A DNA stretch of 64,000 nucleotides from Nematostella vectensis (GCF_932526225.1 NC_064035.1:18403969-18467968); one strand, 5' to 3'; positions 1 through 12,420 are shown, counted from the stretch's first letter. The notes: a model not told the origin generated them from the sequence alone. Numbers and translations: made by a program.

Positions 1-3000
1 CACATTCTAAAAGCGCACAAAAAATAGGCGTCAGAAAACCACCCGATATCTTAGTTTAAACATTGTAATAACTTGAAACACAACTGAGAGAAACCCGAAA
101 TCCGAATGGATGCTTGAAGCGAAACATTTCTCGCAAATCCAATGAGGGGCCTTTTTTGATTGCTCTTTTTGTCGAAGGTCGATTTACATGCAAACAACCC
201 GCGCTTGAAATTGTACACTTCTGCGGTTCGAAACAAGTGCCGATTACACAGAGAAGCAAGCATTGCTTTACCACAGAATATAAAAATCATATCGAAAATA
301 TTTGTGGAACTACTTGAGAAAGCGGAAGCAACTTGCTGTTTCGAGTTTATTCAGCTCATTCACCGTTTCTTCCGCAAAGATTTTCTAGTTTCCGAAAGAT
401 ATTACTACACTGTGCATGAACTACGGAGGAAGTTCAGCAAGTTGTTTTGCGGATTTGGATTTCTCGCGAGGCTAGGGATTTTCTATCGCTACAAGCATTA
501 TGTCAGTTGAAGACAATGGGAGTGGTTCCTGCGAGATCTAAAGCCATTGCTTTGCTCCCCAGCTGTTAAGTTATCGCTGAAAAAAGCCATTACCAAAAGA
601 ATAGTCGTCAAACTGTCGAAACTTATTCGCAAATTTTATCCTCAATTCCTTAAGATACTAAGCTAGCGCCGATAAGATCCTTAAGAAGCAGAAAAAACAA
701 CACTTTTCGCGATGCGCGAAGTAGATAGCTGGCCCTAAAAGGCCGAAATATCACGCGCGACTAATTAAAGTAGTCAATTTGATTGCTTTTCTTAAAACAG
801 TCGCTCGTAGTTTAAAGATGAACAGAGAAATGAAAAGCAGCGCCGATATTTATCACTGGTTATAGCAAAATTCAGTCATTAGAAAGTCATTAACAAAAAC
901 GTATTTTTCGTAGTAAAGTAAAAAATGGATACTTGACGAATAGTGTATAAAACATTAAAATAAGCCTACAATAGCAAAGATTAAGTTTTTTGGCACAGGA
1001 ACATAGCCTTTGACATTTTATTTGTGAAATACGTAATGCGAAGTAGACAGAATGGCTTAGCGTTATCAAGCAAGGCTTGAAAACATATCTCCTGTAAAAC
1101 AAACGCTAAAAAGGACATTGCCAGCTCTATATATATTCAGGCGACACAGTTGAAACCTATACGAAAGCGATCTGTTGTCATCCTCGTCGACTTTCAAAAT
1201 TGAATTACGGGCTGAAAAAAAGAGAGAAAACAATAGTTCTGGGGGAAATAGTTGAAATTGTATAAACGGCAATCGCTAATTTCATGATATCGCCAGAAAA
1301 ATATTAATAAGGTCAAACTAATATCCAGTTTATTTTCTCTCTATAATCAAAACTTTGTAATAACATTCCGGGATATTTTGAAATCTCAGCAAGCTGTGCA
1401 TATTAAGGACCGGCATGTGCGAAGAAGCGTGTTCGACAGGAAAAGGCTCGGGGCACGGTAATAAAACCGAGAAGCATGCTAGCTAAACTTAGACATGAAT
1501 GGATGAAAGAAACGCCAACTCAACCTTACGCCTAATCGATTGAAAGCGTTCGTTTCAGAATGGCTCATGTTGAAGGGCCATTTCCTCCACAGTGGGGCTT
1601 TGTTTGGCTAACTTAATGGTATTTGTTTACAATTAAGTGGAGTTGAACACAGTTTTACTAGCAGGCGTTCGGCTCCACAAATACCCCTCGGCGGATTTCA
1701 GATTTCTAATGAGCTATGCCCCTGGCAGATGCGAGATGGCGCCGTTTCGAACACCCTAATTACAAACTCCCGTACACAAGCGCTTAGATTTATTTGAATT
1801 GACTGCATCTCCGCATGAAATCTTATTTGTTAGCTTCTGCTTGTATTGCTATTAAGGTTTTGAGCCCATGTCATAAGTGTTTGATTCATGATCGGTAAGT
1901 GCGGCCAAGTTTGTTCCCTTTTCAATCCGTACACACGGGTCTTAAGGCCATTGAATTCGCTAATTTAATAGACCTCAATTAATAACTCGAAAACACACTC
2001 TTTTGCAAGAAAAAAATATATAAAATTGTGAATGTCAAAACCTTTCTCACGCTTATTTTATGTGTTTTTTCTCTCACGAATTTTACAAATGCGAGGCTTA
2101 AGCATCTGTTTCAAATAACACCCACGTAACTGGCGAATTTCAGGCTTATGATGTTTTTCTTATTATTTTTAGCGCCTTTTGTCAATAAGGAGAAACACCT
2201 AGGTTCATTAAGATATATTTATTTTGTGCACCTATAGAAATTCGCTTAAATTGCGCACAACAGATAGGAAATGTATTGAATTGCTTGGGCCTAATTGTTC
2301 TTACCCACCATTGTTCTTTTTGTTTTTAATGTTTCGGCCGTGCTTAGTGACAAGTCACATGTGGATTTAACCCTAGTTATCTTGATGACATAAATTTTGA
2401 ACTATTTTCACTTTGGGAAAAACGAAACAGACACACAAGCAATCAATTTTTCGGAATAGTTTTGTGTAGTGTAAAAAAACACGATAATGGGCATGAAGGC
2501 GATTTCGCATCTTTTGAATGCTCAACTCAAGCTCACTGATCCAGTCTGCTCGCTCACACATAAGTGTCAGAGCCTCACGCCCCTATTTACCGCTACATGT
2601 GTGTTATTTTGTGTTTTCCCTCTCCGTTTTCTCAGAAACTTTACACTCAAAAGACACCGACAGAAAGAATTGCAATTAGGCAAAGAGCAGTGCACTTAGA
2701 TCTACGACTATTTTGAGTCTAACACAGTTATTGAGCGCAGTCGTAGCTCCCGTCAACCTACGCGCGGTAGCAATCTCATACTATGGCGTTTTTTAATTTC
2801 AATAATCATCACAGTTCACAGTGGCACACAGGAATTGCGTATAGCTGGGAAAGTAAGTAAGATATATTTACTTTCGAAAGGAAAAGAGCCATATATGTCG
2901 ATTCCTTTACTTCCAGTAGCTTCTTGGTTGTGTTCTTAGTTGTTCATGGCCCAAGTGGAAAGTGTGCTCACCTACTTATCCCTGAATTTTAACAATCCGA

Positions 3001-3585
3001 TGTTATCTCTGCCATCTATCATCAATTCTATAGCTATATATATTGTTTAGCTTTCCTGTGGACTTAGTTTATAAAATGTCCTTTCCTCTCTGGGTTAATG
3101 ACTCAAGATAAACCTCCTGGAGGGATAAGGAACGTACTGAGTCGTGGGTCGCGCGTACTTGTTAATGCTTTGGCTGAGGCTCCCACAAACACGAAAACTC
3201 GCTAAAGGGGCATTTATTTGTATATTTTTTATATAGTATAAAGCAGTGGCTACACCCAAAGCTGGTCAAAAAGCCAGTTTGCTATTTTCCCTTTTTCGGT
3301 GGCATATTTTTTTTATGATTTTCTCGAGCAAAGACAAAACTAAGCGACAACTAAAATAATAAATTTGTCACAGCATATGGATTCAAGCGCAAAACCTTTA
3401 TCTCTCAGTATCTGATTTTTAATACTTTTCTCTCGTAATCGATATGATGAAGGGTGTCGAATGTTTAAGTTTATTGGAGGAAGCGCATGATCAAGCACAA
3501 AGTGCTATATTGAATAATCGAAGTGATAAGATCACAACGAACACCTTATATTAGCGCGTTCCCTTTACTCCTCTATGCTATGTCC
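1..3585. other. No gene recognised; probably upstream or intronic DNA of the ETS gene
   Basis: I see no ORF with protein-family character and no convincing exon here. The sequence is AT-rich and unique-looking. Because 3909-4450 begins at a splice acceptor, earlier exons of the ETS gene lie to the left, so this stretch may be intron. I could not identify any upstream PEA3 exon (acidic transactivation region) in it. Confidence 0.4.
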
Positions 3586-3697
3586 ATTCAGTTACAACTG
3601 TTTTATTTATCACAACTTAGAAGCGAATACTCAGTCTTTTCGATTCAGTTACAACTGTTTTATTTATCACAACTTAGAAGCGAATACTCAGTCTTTT
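3586..3697. repeat. Tandem duplication, 57-bp unit, two copies
   Basis: A 57-bp unit starting ATTCAGTTACAACTG at 3586 is repeated almost exactly from 3643 and ends at about 3697. Because 57 is a multiple of 3 it leaves a short open frame, but nothing suggests coding. It lies about 210 bp before the ETS exon, probably in the intron. Confidence 0.9.
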
Positions 3698-3908
3698 TGC
3701 GTATACAGAGTCAGAGTAAATAAATTTAAAACAAATTGAAAAAAAAAAATGGTATTTTGTCACATTTATATTATTAAATCGGTAGCTTTAAAATGTCAAA
3801 AAAATCACCCCTACCACACTACTTCTTTACTGTGATCTGTCAGCTCTACAATCGAGCTTTTTTAATATCCGTTTATTTACATTTTATTGTTTTTTTTCCA
3901 ATTCTCAG

Positions 3909-4450
3909 TGAGCCCGGAGTTCAAGGTACCAAACGGAGTTCCCTATCCAGACAACAGGACGTTCCAGCGCCGAGGTTCCTTACAGCTTTGGCAGTTTCTC
4001 GTGGCTCTCTTGGACGAGCCAGAATGTTCGTCCTTTATAGCCTGGACAGGTCGAGGATTGGAGTTCAAACTGATCGATCCTGAAGAGGTTGCGCGTAGAT
4101 GGGGACTCCAGAAAAACCGACCGGCAATGAACTATGACAAGCTGAGCCGATCCCTACGTTATTACTACGAGAAAGGAATCATGCAGAAGGTCGCCGGTGA
4201 ACGTTACGTGTACAAATTCGTGTGCAGTCCAGAGGCACTATTCAGCATGGCCTTTCCCGACTCACAGAAACCATACATCAAACCCGAGTGTCGGGAACCT
4301 AAGCCACTGACGCCGCACACGCCCCAGCAACTAGTGCCCCTACCGAAAGAACCTTATCCAAAAGCACACTATCCGCAACAACACTACGTAGCGACATCAA
4401 CGAACTGTTATCAGGCTGAGTGGGACATGGATTCCACGTGCGTTTACTAG
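3909..4450 (+). CDS. PEA3-subfamily ETS transcription factor (ETV1/4/5-like), last exon, partial
   Basis: Sequence-specific nuclear transcription factor; PEA3 factors commonly act downstream of FGF/MAPK signalling. The exon opens after a pyrimidine-rich acceptor ending at 3908 (phase: two bases complete a codon) and reads 179 residues to TAG at 4448-4450. It carries essentially a whole ETS domain: [13 protein letters not shown] (helix 1), [33 protein letters not shown], the recognition helix SRSLRYYY with its two DNA-contacting arginines, then [17 protein letters not shown] and the PEA3-type extension ALFSMAFPD. The tail is Pro/Tyr-rich and ends in CVY, like the short tyrosine-ending tails of PEA3 proteins. 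The N-terminal acidic domain is encoded by exons not seen here. The ETS family is certain; the PEA3 subfamily call rests on the domain and its C-terminal extension. Confidence 0.93.
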
Positions 4451-5470
4451 CCATGATAGACAGAGTAGATGATATTTCTATTGATATATTATGAATTTAT
4501 TTTTGCTCATGTGAATCCAAGATATCTCTTGTTGCTCAACAGCAGAAGCACTGCTGCATCCTGGGTAACCCAGCGTTCTTTGCAGTCGCTTTTTATAGAG
4601 TAATAAGCTCTAAACACTGTCATTGGCGGCTTAGACCAAACATTGCCGACCCCTTGCATGCGACCTATTCCTTCACAACGGATTTTAGATAAATTTGTAG
4701 ATGTATCATTTCACGGAGGGAATAGTGTAGCCAATGAGTACTGCAAACAGTATTTGGTTGAGCTCTTAAGATGAGATTTGGTTGCTCAACATTTTTTAGG
4801 GGGGTCTAGTTGACTTAAGCTAAATATGGAATGGAGTTCATATTATTAGCAGATCAGGTGCTGAGGGAGAGACAAAGCAGCTAAAATTAATTCACAGACG
4901 AATTTTAGTTGTATCAGACAGACTCCCTATTTTTATTGCCAAGTATTGTGTATTTCAAAATGCTATGATCAAAATTGAAGATTTTACAAAACATTGGCAG
5001 TACAGCAAGGCTAGTATGACAAAGAATGCATTGAAAGGTCAGGGGCTAAAGCCCCCATGCCCCCCATTGGTTCATGGAAAATGCTGTTAAGCTTTATCTC
5101 CTGATTTAATTTGAGTTCAATAAAACTCACATATGATGCAATGTTCATGCAAGTGGGCATTTGAACAAAATTATTTTTATTGCAAGTGTTGGCTGTTTTT
5201 AAAAAGATTGAACAGCATTGCAATAGTTAAAGATTTCTCTGTATTGAATATGGATGCAGATGAAATAAAAAAAAACAGTGTACAAATTTGACAAAAACTA
5301 TTACAGCCCAAAATACAAAGGACTTATGTAGCTATACAAATACTATTTATAAGATTGTAAAATATATATATACATATATTATATATTGTACTGTTTACTG
5401 CAAGCTAAATTTGTAATATTTGTGGTGTGTGAGTGAATTTTGACGAGAAAATAAAAAAATGGTATGTGCA
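4451..5470 (+). other. Probable 3' UTR of the ETS gene with two AATAAA signals
   Basis: The AT-rich stretch after the ETS stop codon has no other gene. AATAAA occurs at about 5264-5269 and again at 5450-5455; either could end the transcript. Assignment as UTR is inference from position and strand. Confidence 0.45.
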
Positions 5471-6586
5471 AAACTTGTGTGCAGATCCCTACCAGGAGCT
5501 TTGGAATCCTGAAGACAGAAAGAGGCATGTCCATGTCCTTTTGTGAAGATCCCCTTCAGGGCTTGGGTGAGGGGCTGGATGTGTCCATGATCTTGGGGAG
5601 ATGGGGGTCCTTAGAAGCAGAGACTTCAAAGTGATTAGTTTGCCCTGGAGTATCAATTTTCCTTAAGGTCACAAAATTTGCTTAGTTCTTCTTTTGTAGG
5701 AGAACAATATTTAAGGACATTAAAGAAAAATAAGAAACAAATAATTAGTCTCACACTGTTAGTAGTACCTGTGACCCCACCCCCCTTTTCCAAGGCTTGC
5801 CACGCCTCTGAGATGCAGTTAGCACAAACTAACTGCATTTTAGGCAAAGAGGAAGGGAGCATGTTTTGGGCATCCTTTGCCTAAATATGTTGCAATTTAG
5901 AGTCTGATTATGGGGGGAACTATATGCTAGAAAGAAGTAACAAAAACAGCACCATCGGGCTCAACATTTTATTATGGGAAAGCTTGTTTTGTTTGCGTTA
6001 TGGGGGAATTTTTACAACCTACATGTTGCAAAACCTAACTTTTCATCTAGACATAAAACAGACAACCTTCTGTTTTTTTGCAGTTTCTATCCAGGATTTA
6101 CTCAATTAGTTATATCTAGTCCTACAATGATCAAAGAAATTTGGTAACCTCTAATAAACGATAGAGATTAAATACCAATACCAACAAAACCATGGTCACC
6201 GAAAAGTTTTAAGCCTTAACTGATACTAGGCAAAAATAGGTAGGTCACGTCTTTATTTACACCCTCAGACTTGTGCCCAGTCGTTATTTGCTTTGGCGCG
6301 GACATCCACAGTAACCAAAGCAAATTCCAACCCAAAAACTAAATCCTGACCGTCATGCATTGTCGCTTGTTCAACCTTCCCAAAATGTATCGCGCGGTTG
6401 TCTCGGTACGAGACTGTTACAACCTAAAGAATAAGCTATAATGCTGCTGTGACCATGTTTTATATTGGAGACATTTAACAAATTCTTATCATAAGGAACA
6501 AAATACTTAAGACAACTCTCAAATGGATTACTTATAGTCAAATGATCAAGAAAATAAACAAATCTTGCGTACTTTTGATCTAGCTC
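5471..6586. other. Intergenic, nothing recognised
   Basis: No gene, clear repeat or RNA gene was recognised. Short ORFs here have low-complexity composition and no family character. Confidence 0.4.
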
Positions 6587-6595
6587 AACAAGCAC

Positions 6596-6665
6596 TAGTC
6601 CAGACCTGGGACTCTCTTTGCGCTCGGCATTCTGGCTCGCGTTCCTGGACTAAAGGTCTGGACTA
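6596..6665. mobile_element. 70-bp miniature inverted-repeat element with perfect 9-bp target duplication
   Basis: The element begins TAGTCCAGACCT and ends with the reverse complement AGGTCTGGACTA. It is flanked on both sides by the identical 9-mer AACAAGCAC (6587-6595 and 6666-6674). A 9-bp duplication is typical of Mutator-like transposons. At 70 bp it can encode nothing and must have been moved in trans. Confidence 0.85.
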
Positions 6666-6674
6666 AACAAGCAC

Positions 6675-7374
6675 AAGCATCAATCAGTGTGTCATTTCCA
6701 CTGATAAGCAAATATCAAACACATGGCAGTGAGATTTGCAAAGAAATGAAACACCGCATGGGCCCCGTGTGAATAACCTTCCAATACTATTGTCATCTTT
6801 TATCCTTACTCTAAGTCGTACAAGAGCTGTCATATAAACTTAGAAGAAATACTTACCATGTAACTCATCGAGGCTGTTCTTTCAGAGATGGGTTTTGATA
6901 AAACAATAAAAGTTAAACAAAAGAGTTCAAAAGAGTGGACCAACGGAGGTCAACAAGGAAACCTGTATTGTTAATCATTCTCAGTCTACAGCTAGCTAGA
7001 GGGGCAAAGGTATCCCATAGGGGAGATGTAGGGGGGGGGGGGGGGGGTAGGCTAGATTTCCAGCCGTCGCTTACCTTCATCGGCCCCGTACTGCGGGCTC
7101 ACAGAAACAAGCTGGAAGGGAGGGGATTTTGTCGGGAAGACTCCAATAATAATACTGAGCGATGGGAACATTGTTTAATTCTCAATAGGTTCGCAATGTA
7201 TCCCCCTAGCTCCCCCTAACGTACCTATCATATTAGGTACCACACAAATTGCCAAAATTGCCTAACTTTGACAAAATAACAATGTTAATTTAACACTTCT
7301 CCTTTTACTGCACCAACAGCAAGAACTCTTCGATTGGACTCGGTCAAAAAGTAACTAAAAAGACCAGCGTATCT
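6675..7374. other. Intergenic, nothing recognised except a poly-G run
   Basis: No gene is supported. A poly-G run lies at about 7029-7047. Similar G-rich strings near 7010 and 7200 (opposite strand) could be ends of another decayed element but I could not define its borders. Confidence 0.35.
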
Positions 7375-7490
7375 AGGTGCGCAGGGTGCGCGCGCACTCC
7401 TTTTGGCCGCCAAAAATGGGGGTCCGTTCGTTACTGAAGGATCACGTGCAATACTATGCTTTTTCCAAATTATCTGTGACTGCGTACACG
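7375..7490. mobile_element. Short dispersed repeat, copy 1 (other copy 45665-45786)
   Basis: It opens with GTGCGCAGGGTGCGCGCGCA and shares ATACTATGCTTTTTCCA and a closing CTGCG.AC.C block with 45665-45786 in the same orientation and spacing. In the other copy the ends are perfect inverted repeats. It looks like a roughly 120-bp MITE or SINE-like family of unknown class. Confidence 0.6.
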
Positions 7491-7869
7491 CTTGTGGGCT
7501 GCCACCATCAGCTTGCTCGCCCCAGCACACTACACGACAGAGCAAAAAAATGGCAAGAAATTTTCCAGTTCTCAATATATAAGCTCAAAATTCCGCATAC
7601 AAAGAGTTCCTGTGACCAAAAGCTTAATTCAAAATTGTAAAGAAATTTAGAAGATATGAAATTTAGATATTAGAGAGCAAAGTTGGCTTAATTTCTGATC
7701 AGATCCCGACTTCTCCCTACAAACGAGGAGAATTCATACTTTGAACATTTGAAATTTGCACTTCAAGCCTCATATCTCGAAGACGAATCCATAAGAATAA
7801 AACACTTTATGATATGTTGGTTTACATAACATAAGGAACCTCTATGCAAAAATTCAAGCTTACCGAAGG

Positions 7870-8385
7870 GGACGAGGTAATAACAATCGGCCAAGCTAGG
7901 GACCCGATTTAGAGGGGTGGGGTATGACCCGCCGCCACCCACCTTTTTGGGGATGGGGGGGTATGGAAGCCCGCCGGTAACCTTACGACCCGTTTGGGGA
8001 TGGGGGGGGGGGGGGGGTATGGAAGAAGCCGGTAACCTTACGACCCGATGAGGCAGGAAGGGTGGGGAATGACAACCTTACGAGACCGACCGATGGTGAT
8101 GACGGGGGGTGGGGTATGACCCGCCGCCACCCACCATTTTGGGGATGGGGGGTATGGAAGCCCGCCGGTAACCTTACGACCCGATCATGGCGGGGGAAGG
8201 GAGGGGAGGGGGTATGACAACCTAACGAGACCGACCGATGGTGATGACGGGGGGTGGGGTATGACCCGCCGCCACCCACCATTTTGGGGATGGGGGGTAT
8301 GGCAGCCCGCCGGTGACCCGATGAGGCGGGAAGGGGGAGAAGGGGGGGGGGGGGTATGACAACCTTATGAGACCGACCGAGTACG
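7870..8385. repeat. G-rich tandem/dispersed repeat, about 3-4 units
   Basis: Blocks containing GGGGTATGACCCGCCGCCAC, a TTTGGGGATGGGG block, GTATGGAAGCCCGCCGGTAA and GAGACCGACCGATGGTGATG recur three to four times with long poly-G interruptions. The left border string AGCTAGGGACCCGA is the reverse complement of strings at 12280-12300 and 12380-12400, so this family occurs again there in the opposite orientation. The ORFs across it are artefacts. Confidence 0.8.
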
Positions 8386-8399
8386 ACAGATACACCAAT

Positions 8400-9046
8400 T
8401 CAGGGATGGTATGGAGTGCTCCCACTGGCAAATAGATTCCCATTTGAGGCAACTTTCCATGAATAGGGCCAATTTCCACTAAGCAAATGTTTGTTTGTTT
8501 TGACAAAAAAAAACTGTCAACGCTAGCGGGAAACGTGCGAATGCGTTTGTTCGACCAGGACAATTTTCGACGATCTTCAAACTACGCTGGCCTGTTCTGG
8601 AGGCGGCCAGAACTAGGCCAAACGTCAGGTTTTTCAATTAACAGCAAGCTTTACTTGAGCAGAAGTTGTTGTTCTTGAAATTTATAGAATAAATTTACTA
8701 CCAGTAAGGCGATGAGTTGTGCAAAAATATTCCAAGGAAGCATTGTGATCAAACGTAAACAAATTTTGCAACTTGGCTTTTTCGCGTTAGAAATCCGAGT
8801 CTAATTTTGAATGCCGACAAAATTTGGCTGGCTGTTTTTTCCGGCCAGACAAACTTTGTCCTCCTAGTCCAACGAGGCCCATAGCCAAGATAAAAATTTA
8901 CTCATTCTTTTTGATTGAACAATACTGACACAATTTCCAGCCTGATCCGAGATTGGTTCCCATATCTTTTCGTGATAACTAAAATTAATTGTTAGTTAGA
9001 TAATGGAAAACCACAGTAGAGACAGTACATGATTTTCAACATTATC
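8400..9046. other. Intergenic, nothing recognised
   Basis: No gene or defined repeat was seen; the short ORFs lack family features. Confidence 0.35.
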
Positions 9047-9764
9047 TACATGTGACTGGGAAGCCATTCAAGATTTCAGTACTGGGTTCATTCACTGTTA
9101 CTGTTAACTCATCCATATTCAATAGGTGATTCGACCAATCGGATGACCCTCTTTAGACACGTGAGATGGCTTTTACATAGGCAAGTCCCCTGCGATATAA
9201 CTGTGTGGTAAAATCCTCACGTGTCCGAATCAGTTCCAAATCCTTGCACTTTCTCTAAATCGATTACAAAACAGCGCTATGCTGTTCTTTTGCCGAATCC
9301 TTTTTTTCTCTTACTATTTGCCATTTCGTGTAATTTCTGATCGACTTTGGATTACACAGTCTTCCAAAGTATTTTTGATCTTCAGTCTCAGGAGTTTGGT
9401 GGTATAAACAGCGACTTCGGAGGCATGTTGTTGTGAACTCAACAGCGCTCGAGGAATGCCTGAATTTATTTCAGTTCAACAAAATTTGTTTCATTGTCTA
9501 CTCTGTGTCTACTGTAGTTATTTGGATTCCCAGTAACACAACATGCATACTTTCGACTTTACATCTAATCAATGAAGTACTATTTTAGGCATTGAGTGCT
9601 CTTGAGTATATTTTTAATTCACTGATGGACTGATGAGCATAGACTTTGTATTTCCACCTCGATTGGTCAAAGCGCCTATTGAAATTGGATGAGTTAATCG
9701 TAACAATGAAACTGGACCACTGGACTTAGACCGAATTCTTGAAATTGCTTCCCAGTCGCACGTA
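9047..9764. mobile_element. Inverted-repeat element, about 720 bp, non-autonomous
   Basis: The left arm (about 9047-9150) and right arm (about 9658-9764) are imperfect reverse complements of about 100 bp, sharing GTGACTGGGAAGC, TTAACTCATCCA and CAATAGG.G.TT.GACCAATCG. The interior has no transposase. I could not establish an exact target duplication, so superfamily is unknown. Confidence 0.7.
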
Positions 9765-9777
9765 ACATTCGCATCAC

Positions 9778-9817
9778 GTGTTTTATCGGGTACGAAATTT
9801 TATACCCGATAAAACAC
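9778..9817. repeat. Perfect 15-bp hairpin
   Basis: GTGTTTTATCGGGTA is followed after 10 bp by its exact reverse complement TACCCGATAAAACAC. It lies 14 bp beyond the preceding inverted-repeat element. There is no U-tract, and eukaryotic genes do not use such terminators; it is more likely a mobile-element relic. Confidence 0.8.
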
Positions 9818-10942
9818 TGCTACTACTGCTCGTGTTTTAAATAGTACATCGATACTAAGTGAGCGATAATTGCCGATAAGAGTTGCCGCAGAGTGGTCGC
9901 TGTCCTGGGAAATCTTTACATAAAATCTATAGTGGATATCTTAAAGCGCAGCTGAAAATATATGTAATTTGGGCCGTGTATTGTCCCGAAATAAAAATAA
10001 TCATTCCACCATGAGTCGCCTTTCACACTTTCAGTGAGCCAGGATCTTATTACCGCAAGTGTCCGATGTCGGCTAGGCTAGCCTTGTCTGCTTTGGTAGA
10101 ATACTATTCGCCTTCAATATGGTTGATCATACTAATCAATGTCATTATAACAGTTAATAAAAGGGGAAAGTTTTCTGTGGAAAAGAGGTTTACACCTCGG
10201 AAGCAAGTATAATAGAGAATTAGACCTTATGTGATTATAGATAATAAAGCGCTTTTTTTCCCCATATATAAAATAGTAGAGTAGGCAAGACAAGTTACTA
10301 GGGACAGTGATGATGGATTCGACCTTATCAAAACAAATCCAACCACCAACGTCCTCAGCTGGGACTGCTTTGGACTTGTCATCAGACGGGAAACGTGGCA
10401 GAGAATCTATTTGATGAAATGTTTTAGCTGACTTTTACGGGGCTTACCTGTTTAATTTTATTGAAGGCAAGAATGAGACTTTGAATTTAACTATGAAATC
10501 AGTCTGATCTCTGTGTTGCATTCGTTAATGGCACACGGTGTCGCAACGTGAGTTCGCCGAAGTCCGGTCAATGAATAACTTGACAATTTGCTGGAGAAAC
10601 GATAATTTTTGTGTTCCTGCACTTGGAACACATGTATTGAAATGAAAGCCATTGTGATCTCAATCAATTTCCTCTAATCATCTCCGTCTTAAGCAAGTAT
10701 TTTTGCATTTGGAGCTTAACTCAAGCTTAGTTTAACATCAATAATAGGACACAAAGGACTATTTATCGTTATATAGCCCTCCGGAATTATATGAAATTTG
10801 CTATTTAAAATTTGTACTCAGGGAGTAAGAAACTTCATTTTAGTTAGCTGAGAGACATGATCGACTCATTTTTAGTGAATGAAGATAAAACGTATTTCAG
10901 AGCTCTACATTTTATTTTCCGTTTAGAGTGTCATTATAGCGG
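9818..10942. other. Intergenic, nothing recognised
   Basis: No gene or repeat with defined borders was recognised. Confidence 0.35.
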
Positions 10943-11027
10943 TACCCTTGGTACCAGAGTCTCCGAGCTTCGCGGCGAAAAAGATTTGTTGTCGCCGCGA
11001 AGCTTGGAGCCTCTGGTACCCTGGGTA
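10943..11027. mobile_element. 85-bp foldback element, possible degenerate 9-bp target duplication
   Basis: The two halves are nearly perfect inverted repeats of about 37 bp, sharing GGTACCAGAG and AGCTTCGCGGCGA around a short AT-rich loop. Flanks TTATAGCGG (left) and TTAGAGCGA (right) match at 7 of 9 positions, which fits an old 9-bp duplication. Confidence 0.6.
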
Positions 11028-11154
11028 TTAGAGCGAAAGTAAATACGCCAAAGTTGTTAGCGATACGGATCGATTCTCAGTCTTTGCCGTTTGCCGCTCT
11101 GTACAGGACCCGAAACGATCCCAGGACCCGAAATGATCCCCAAAAGTACCCCAA

Positions 11155-12210
11155 CTGATCCCGGGACCCGAAACGATACCGAGGAGTCCCCGAAATCAAC
11201 CCAACGGAATTGCGGTAATGGACAAAGGGAAAGAAGAAGAAAGCACTTCCAATTCTTAAAGCATAATTAAGGGTTGACAGCGAATCTATTTCTAAATAAC
11301 ATGACTTAAATTCCAATATAATACTTCTATTTATTACATTGCCCCGGCGGTAAACCCATAAACAGAGTCCAAAACAAATAAACAACTTTTAATTGATACT
11401 GAAAGGAGTACAACATAAACATAGCACAGCCAAAGCACAGCCTTCCTCAGAACAACCAAACTTTTGACCTTCGAAACATTTGCAGTTCCAACACATGACT
11501 CTGACACTATAAATCTCGTTTCCGGTAAACATCACCCCTAAAAATCTATATTCATTTGACAACCAAACGTGTTTTTCACCACGAAATCCATGTTCACACG
11601 AGCGAATATTTACCGACAGCCGGTTTGGCAAAGAAGATGGAATGACAAAAGCACACTGAGTAATGCACTCGAACAACCCTTTTACTACCGTTGCGAAATA
11701 TTAAGAGATGTGGCTTTTGTTGAAAGCAATATGTGAGTTTTGAATTTCCTTATGTAGTAGTGCGTACACCACTGCATGATTTCTCTCTATCTCTCTTTAT
11801 GATAGGTCTTTCATTCACCGAACACAAACAAACATTTTCCTACGTGTCCTACGGGAAAGCAGAGGCATGTCTAATCTTTGGAGACATTCGTTTATGGCTT
11901 GTTATGTATGAATTATTTATTCACGCCTGGTTCTTCAAATTACCATCACGGGAATTTTTATTTGACCCCAATTGCTGACTCAACCAAGCTGTCGAAAGCT
12001 GTATTTCCCACGCAGTCGTATATAAAAATCTTAATACTATGGTTTTAGTTAATTCAAATTTCTGGATTGTAACAAAAATGACGCTAAAATGTTTCATAAG
12101 TTTTTAAAACTAAAAGCCAATCCTTCCACAATCCTTTTGTTTGTCCATTACTGCAATTCCTTGGGGTTCATTTCGGGGACTCTTGGGGATCGTTTCGGGT
12201 CCCGGGATCA
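11155..12210. mobile_element. Pair of about 70-bp inverted repeats around 0.9 kb
   Basis: The arm at 11155-11226 (from CTGATCCCGGGACCCGAAAC to GTAATGGACAAA) matches the reverse complement of 12140-12210 with few mismatches. Further degenerate copies of GGACCCGAAAYGATCC lie just left of 11155. This could be an inverted-repeat transposon or two opposed copies of one dispersed repeat; no target duplication was found. Confidence 0.55.
11389..11655 (-). CDS. Candidate terminal exon of an unrecognised cysteine-rich protein (weak)
   Basis: On the minus strand an acceptor-like TTACTCAG precedes an open frame of about 88 codons that runs to TAA at 11389-11391. It contains SCEHGFRGEKHVWLSN and CWNCKCFEGQKFGCSEEGC, a cysteine spacing reminiscent of von Willebrand factor C modules, then CLCC. 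No partner exon was found, and it sits between the inverted-repeat arms, so it may be a captured or dead exon or chance. I do not assign a function. Confidence 0.25.
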   Translation of the reverse strand, partial: CAFVIPSSLPNRLSVNIRSCEHGFRGEKHVWLSNEYRFLGVMFTGNEIYSVRVMCWNCKCFEGQKFGCSEEGCALAVLCLCCTPFSIN

Positions 12211-12219
12211 GCCCGCCAC

Positions 12220-12420
12220 CACTGTAGTTGTGTGTGGGGGGGGGGGGGGGGGCATCACCCGCCACTACTAGCAACCTATTTTAAAAGTCGGGTCCCTAGC
12301 TTGGATGGTTCCTCGTCACCATGTGGGGGGGGGGGGGGGGGGGGGGGTATCACCCGCCACCCATCAACCATTTTTTAAAAGTCGGGTCCCTAGCTTGGAG
12401 AATTGTTTTGACCTCGTCCC
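12220..12420. repeat. G-rich dispersed repeat, inverted relative to 7870-8385
   Basis: Two units each contain a long poly-G, CACCCGCCAC and AAAAGTCGGGTCCCTAGCTT. These are reverse complements of the border and core strings of the 7.9-8.4 kb repeat. The Gly-rich ORFs crossing the poly-G are artefacts. Confidence 0.7.

Noticed and set aside
180-195. B-box-like GGTTCGAA string near 220 as a tRNA candidate
   Set aside because: No A box or cloverleaf arms at proper distance; no tRNA, rRNA or snRNA was identified in the window.
160-510. 116-codon plus-strand ORF
   Set aside because: No recognisable domain and ordinary AT-rich composition; chance ORF or intron.
7983-8563. Pro-rich minus-strand ORFs near 8 kb
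   Set aside because: Translations of poly-G/poly-C and repeated blocks; no conserved domain.
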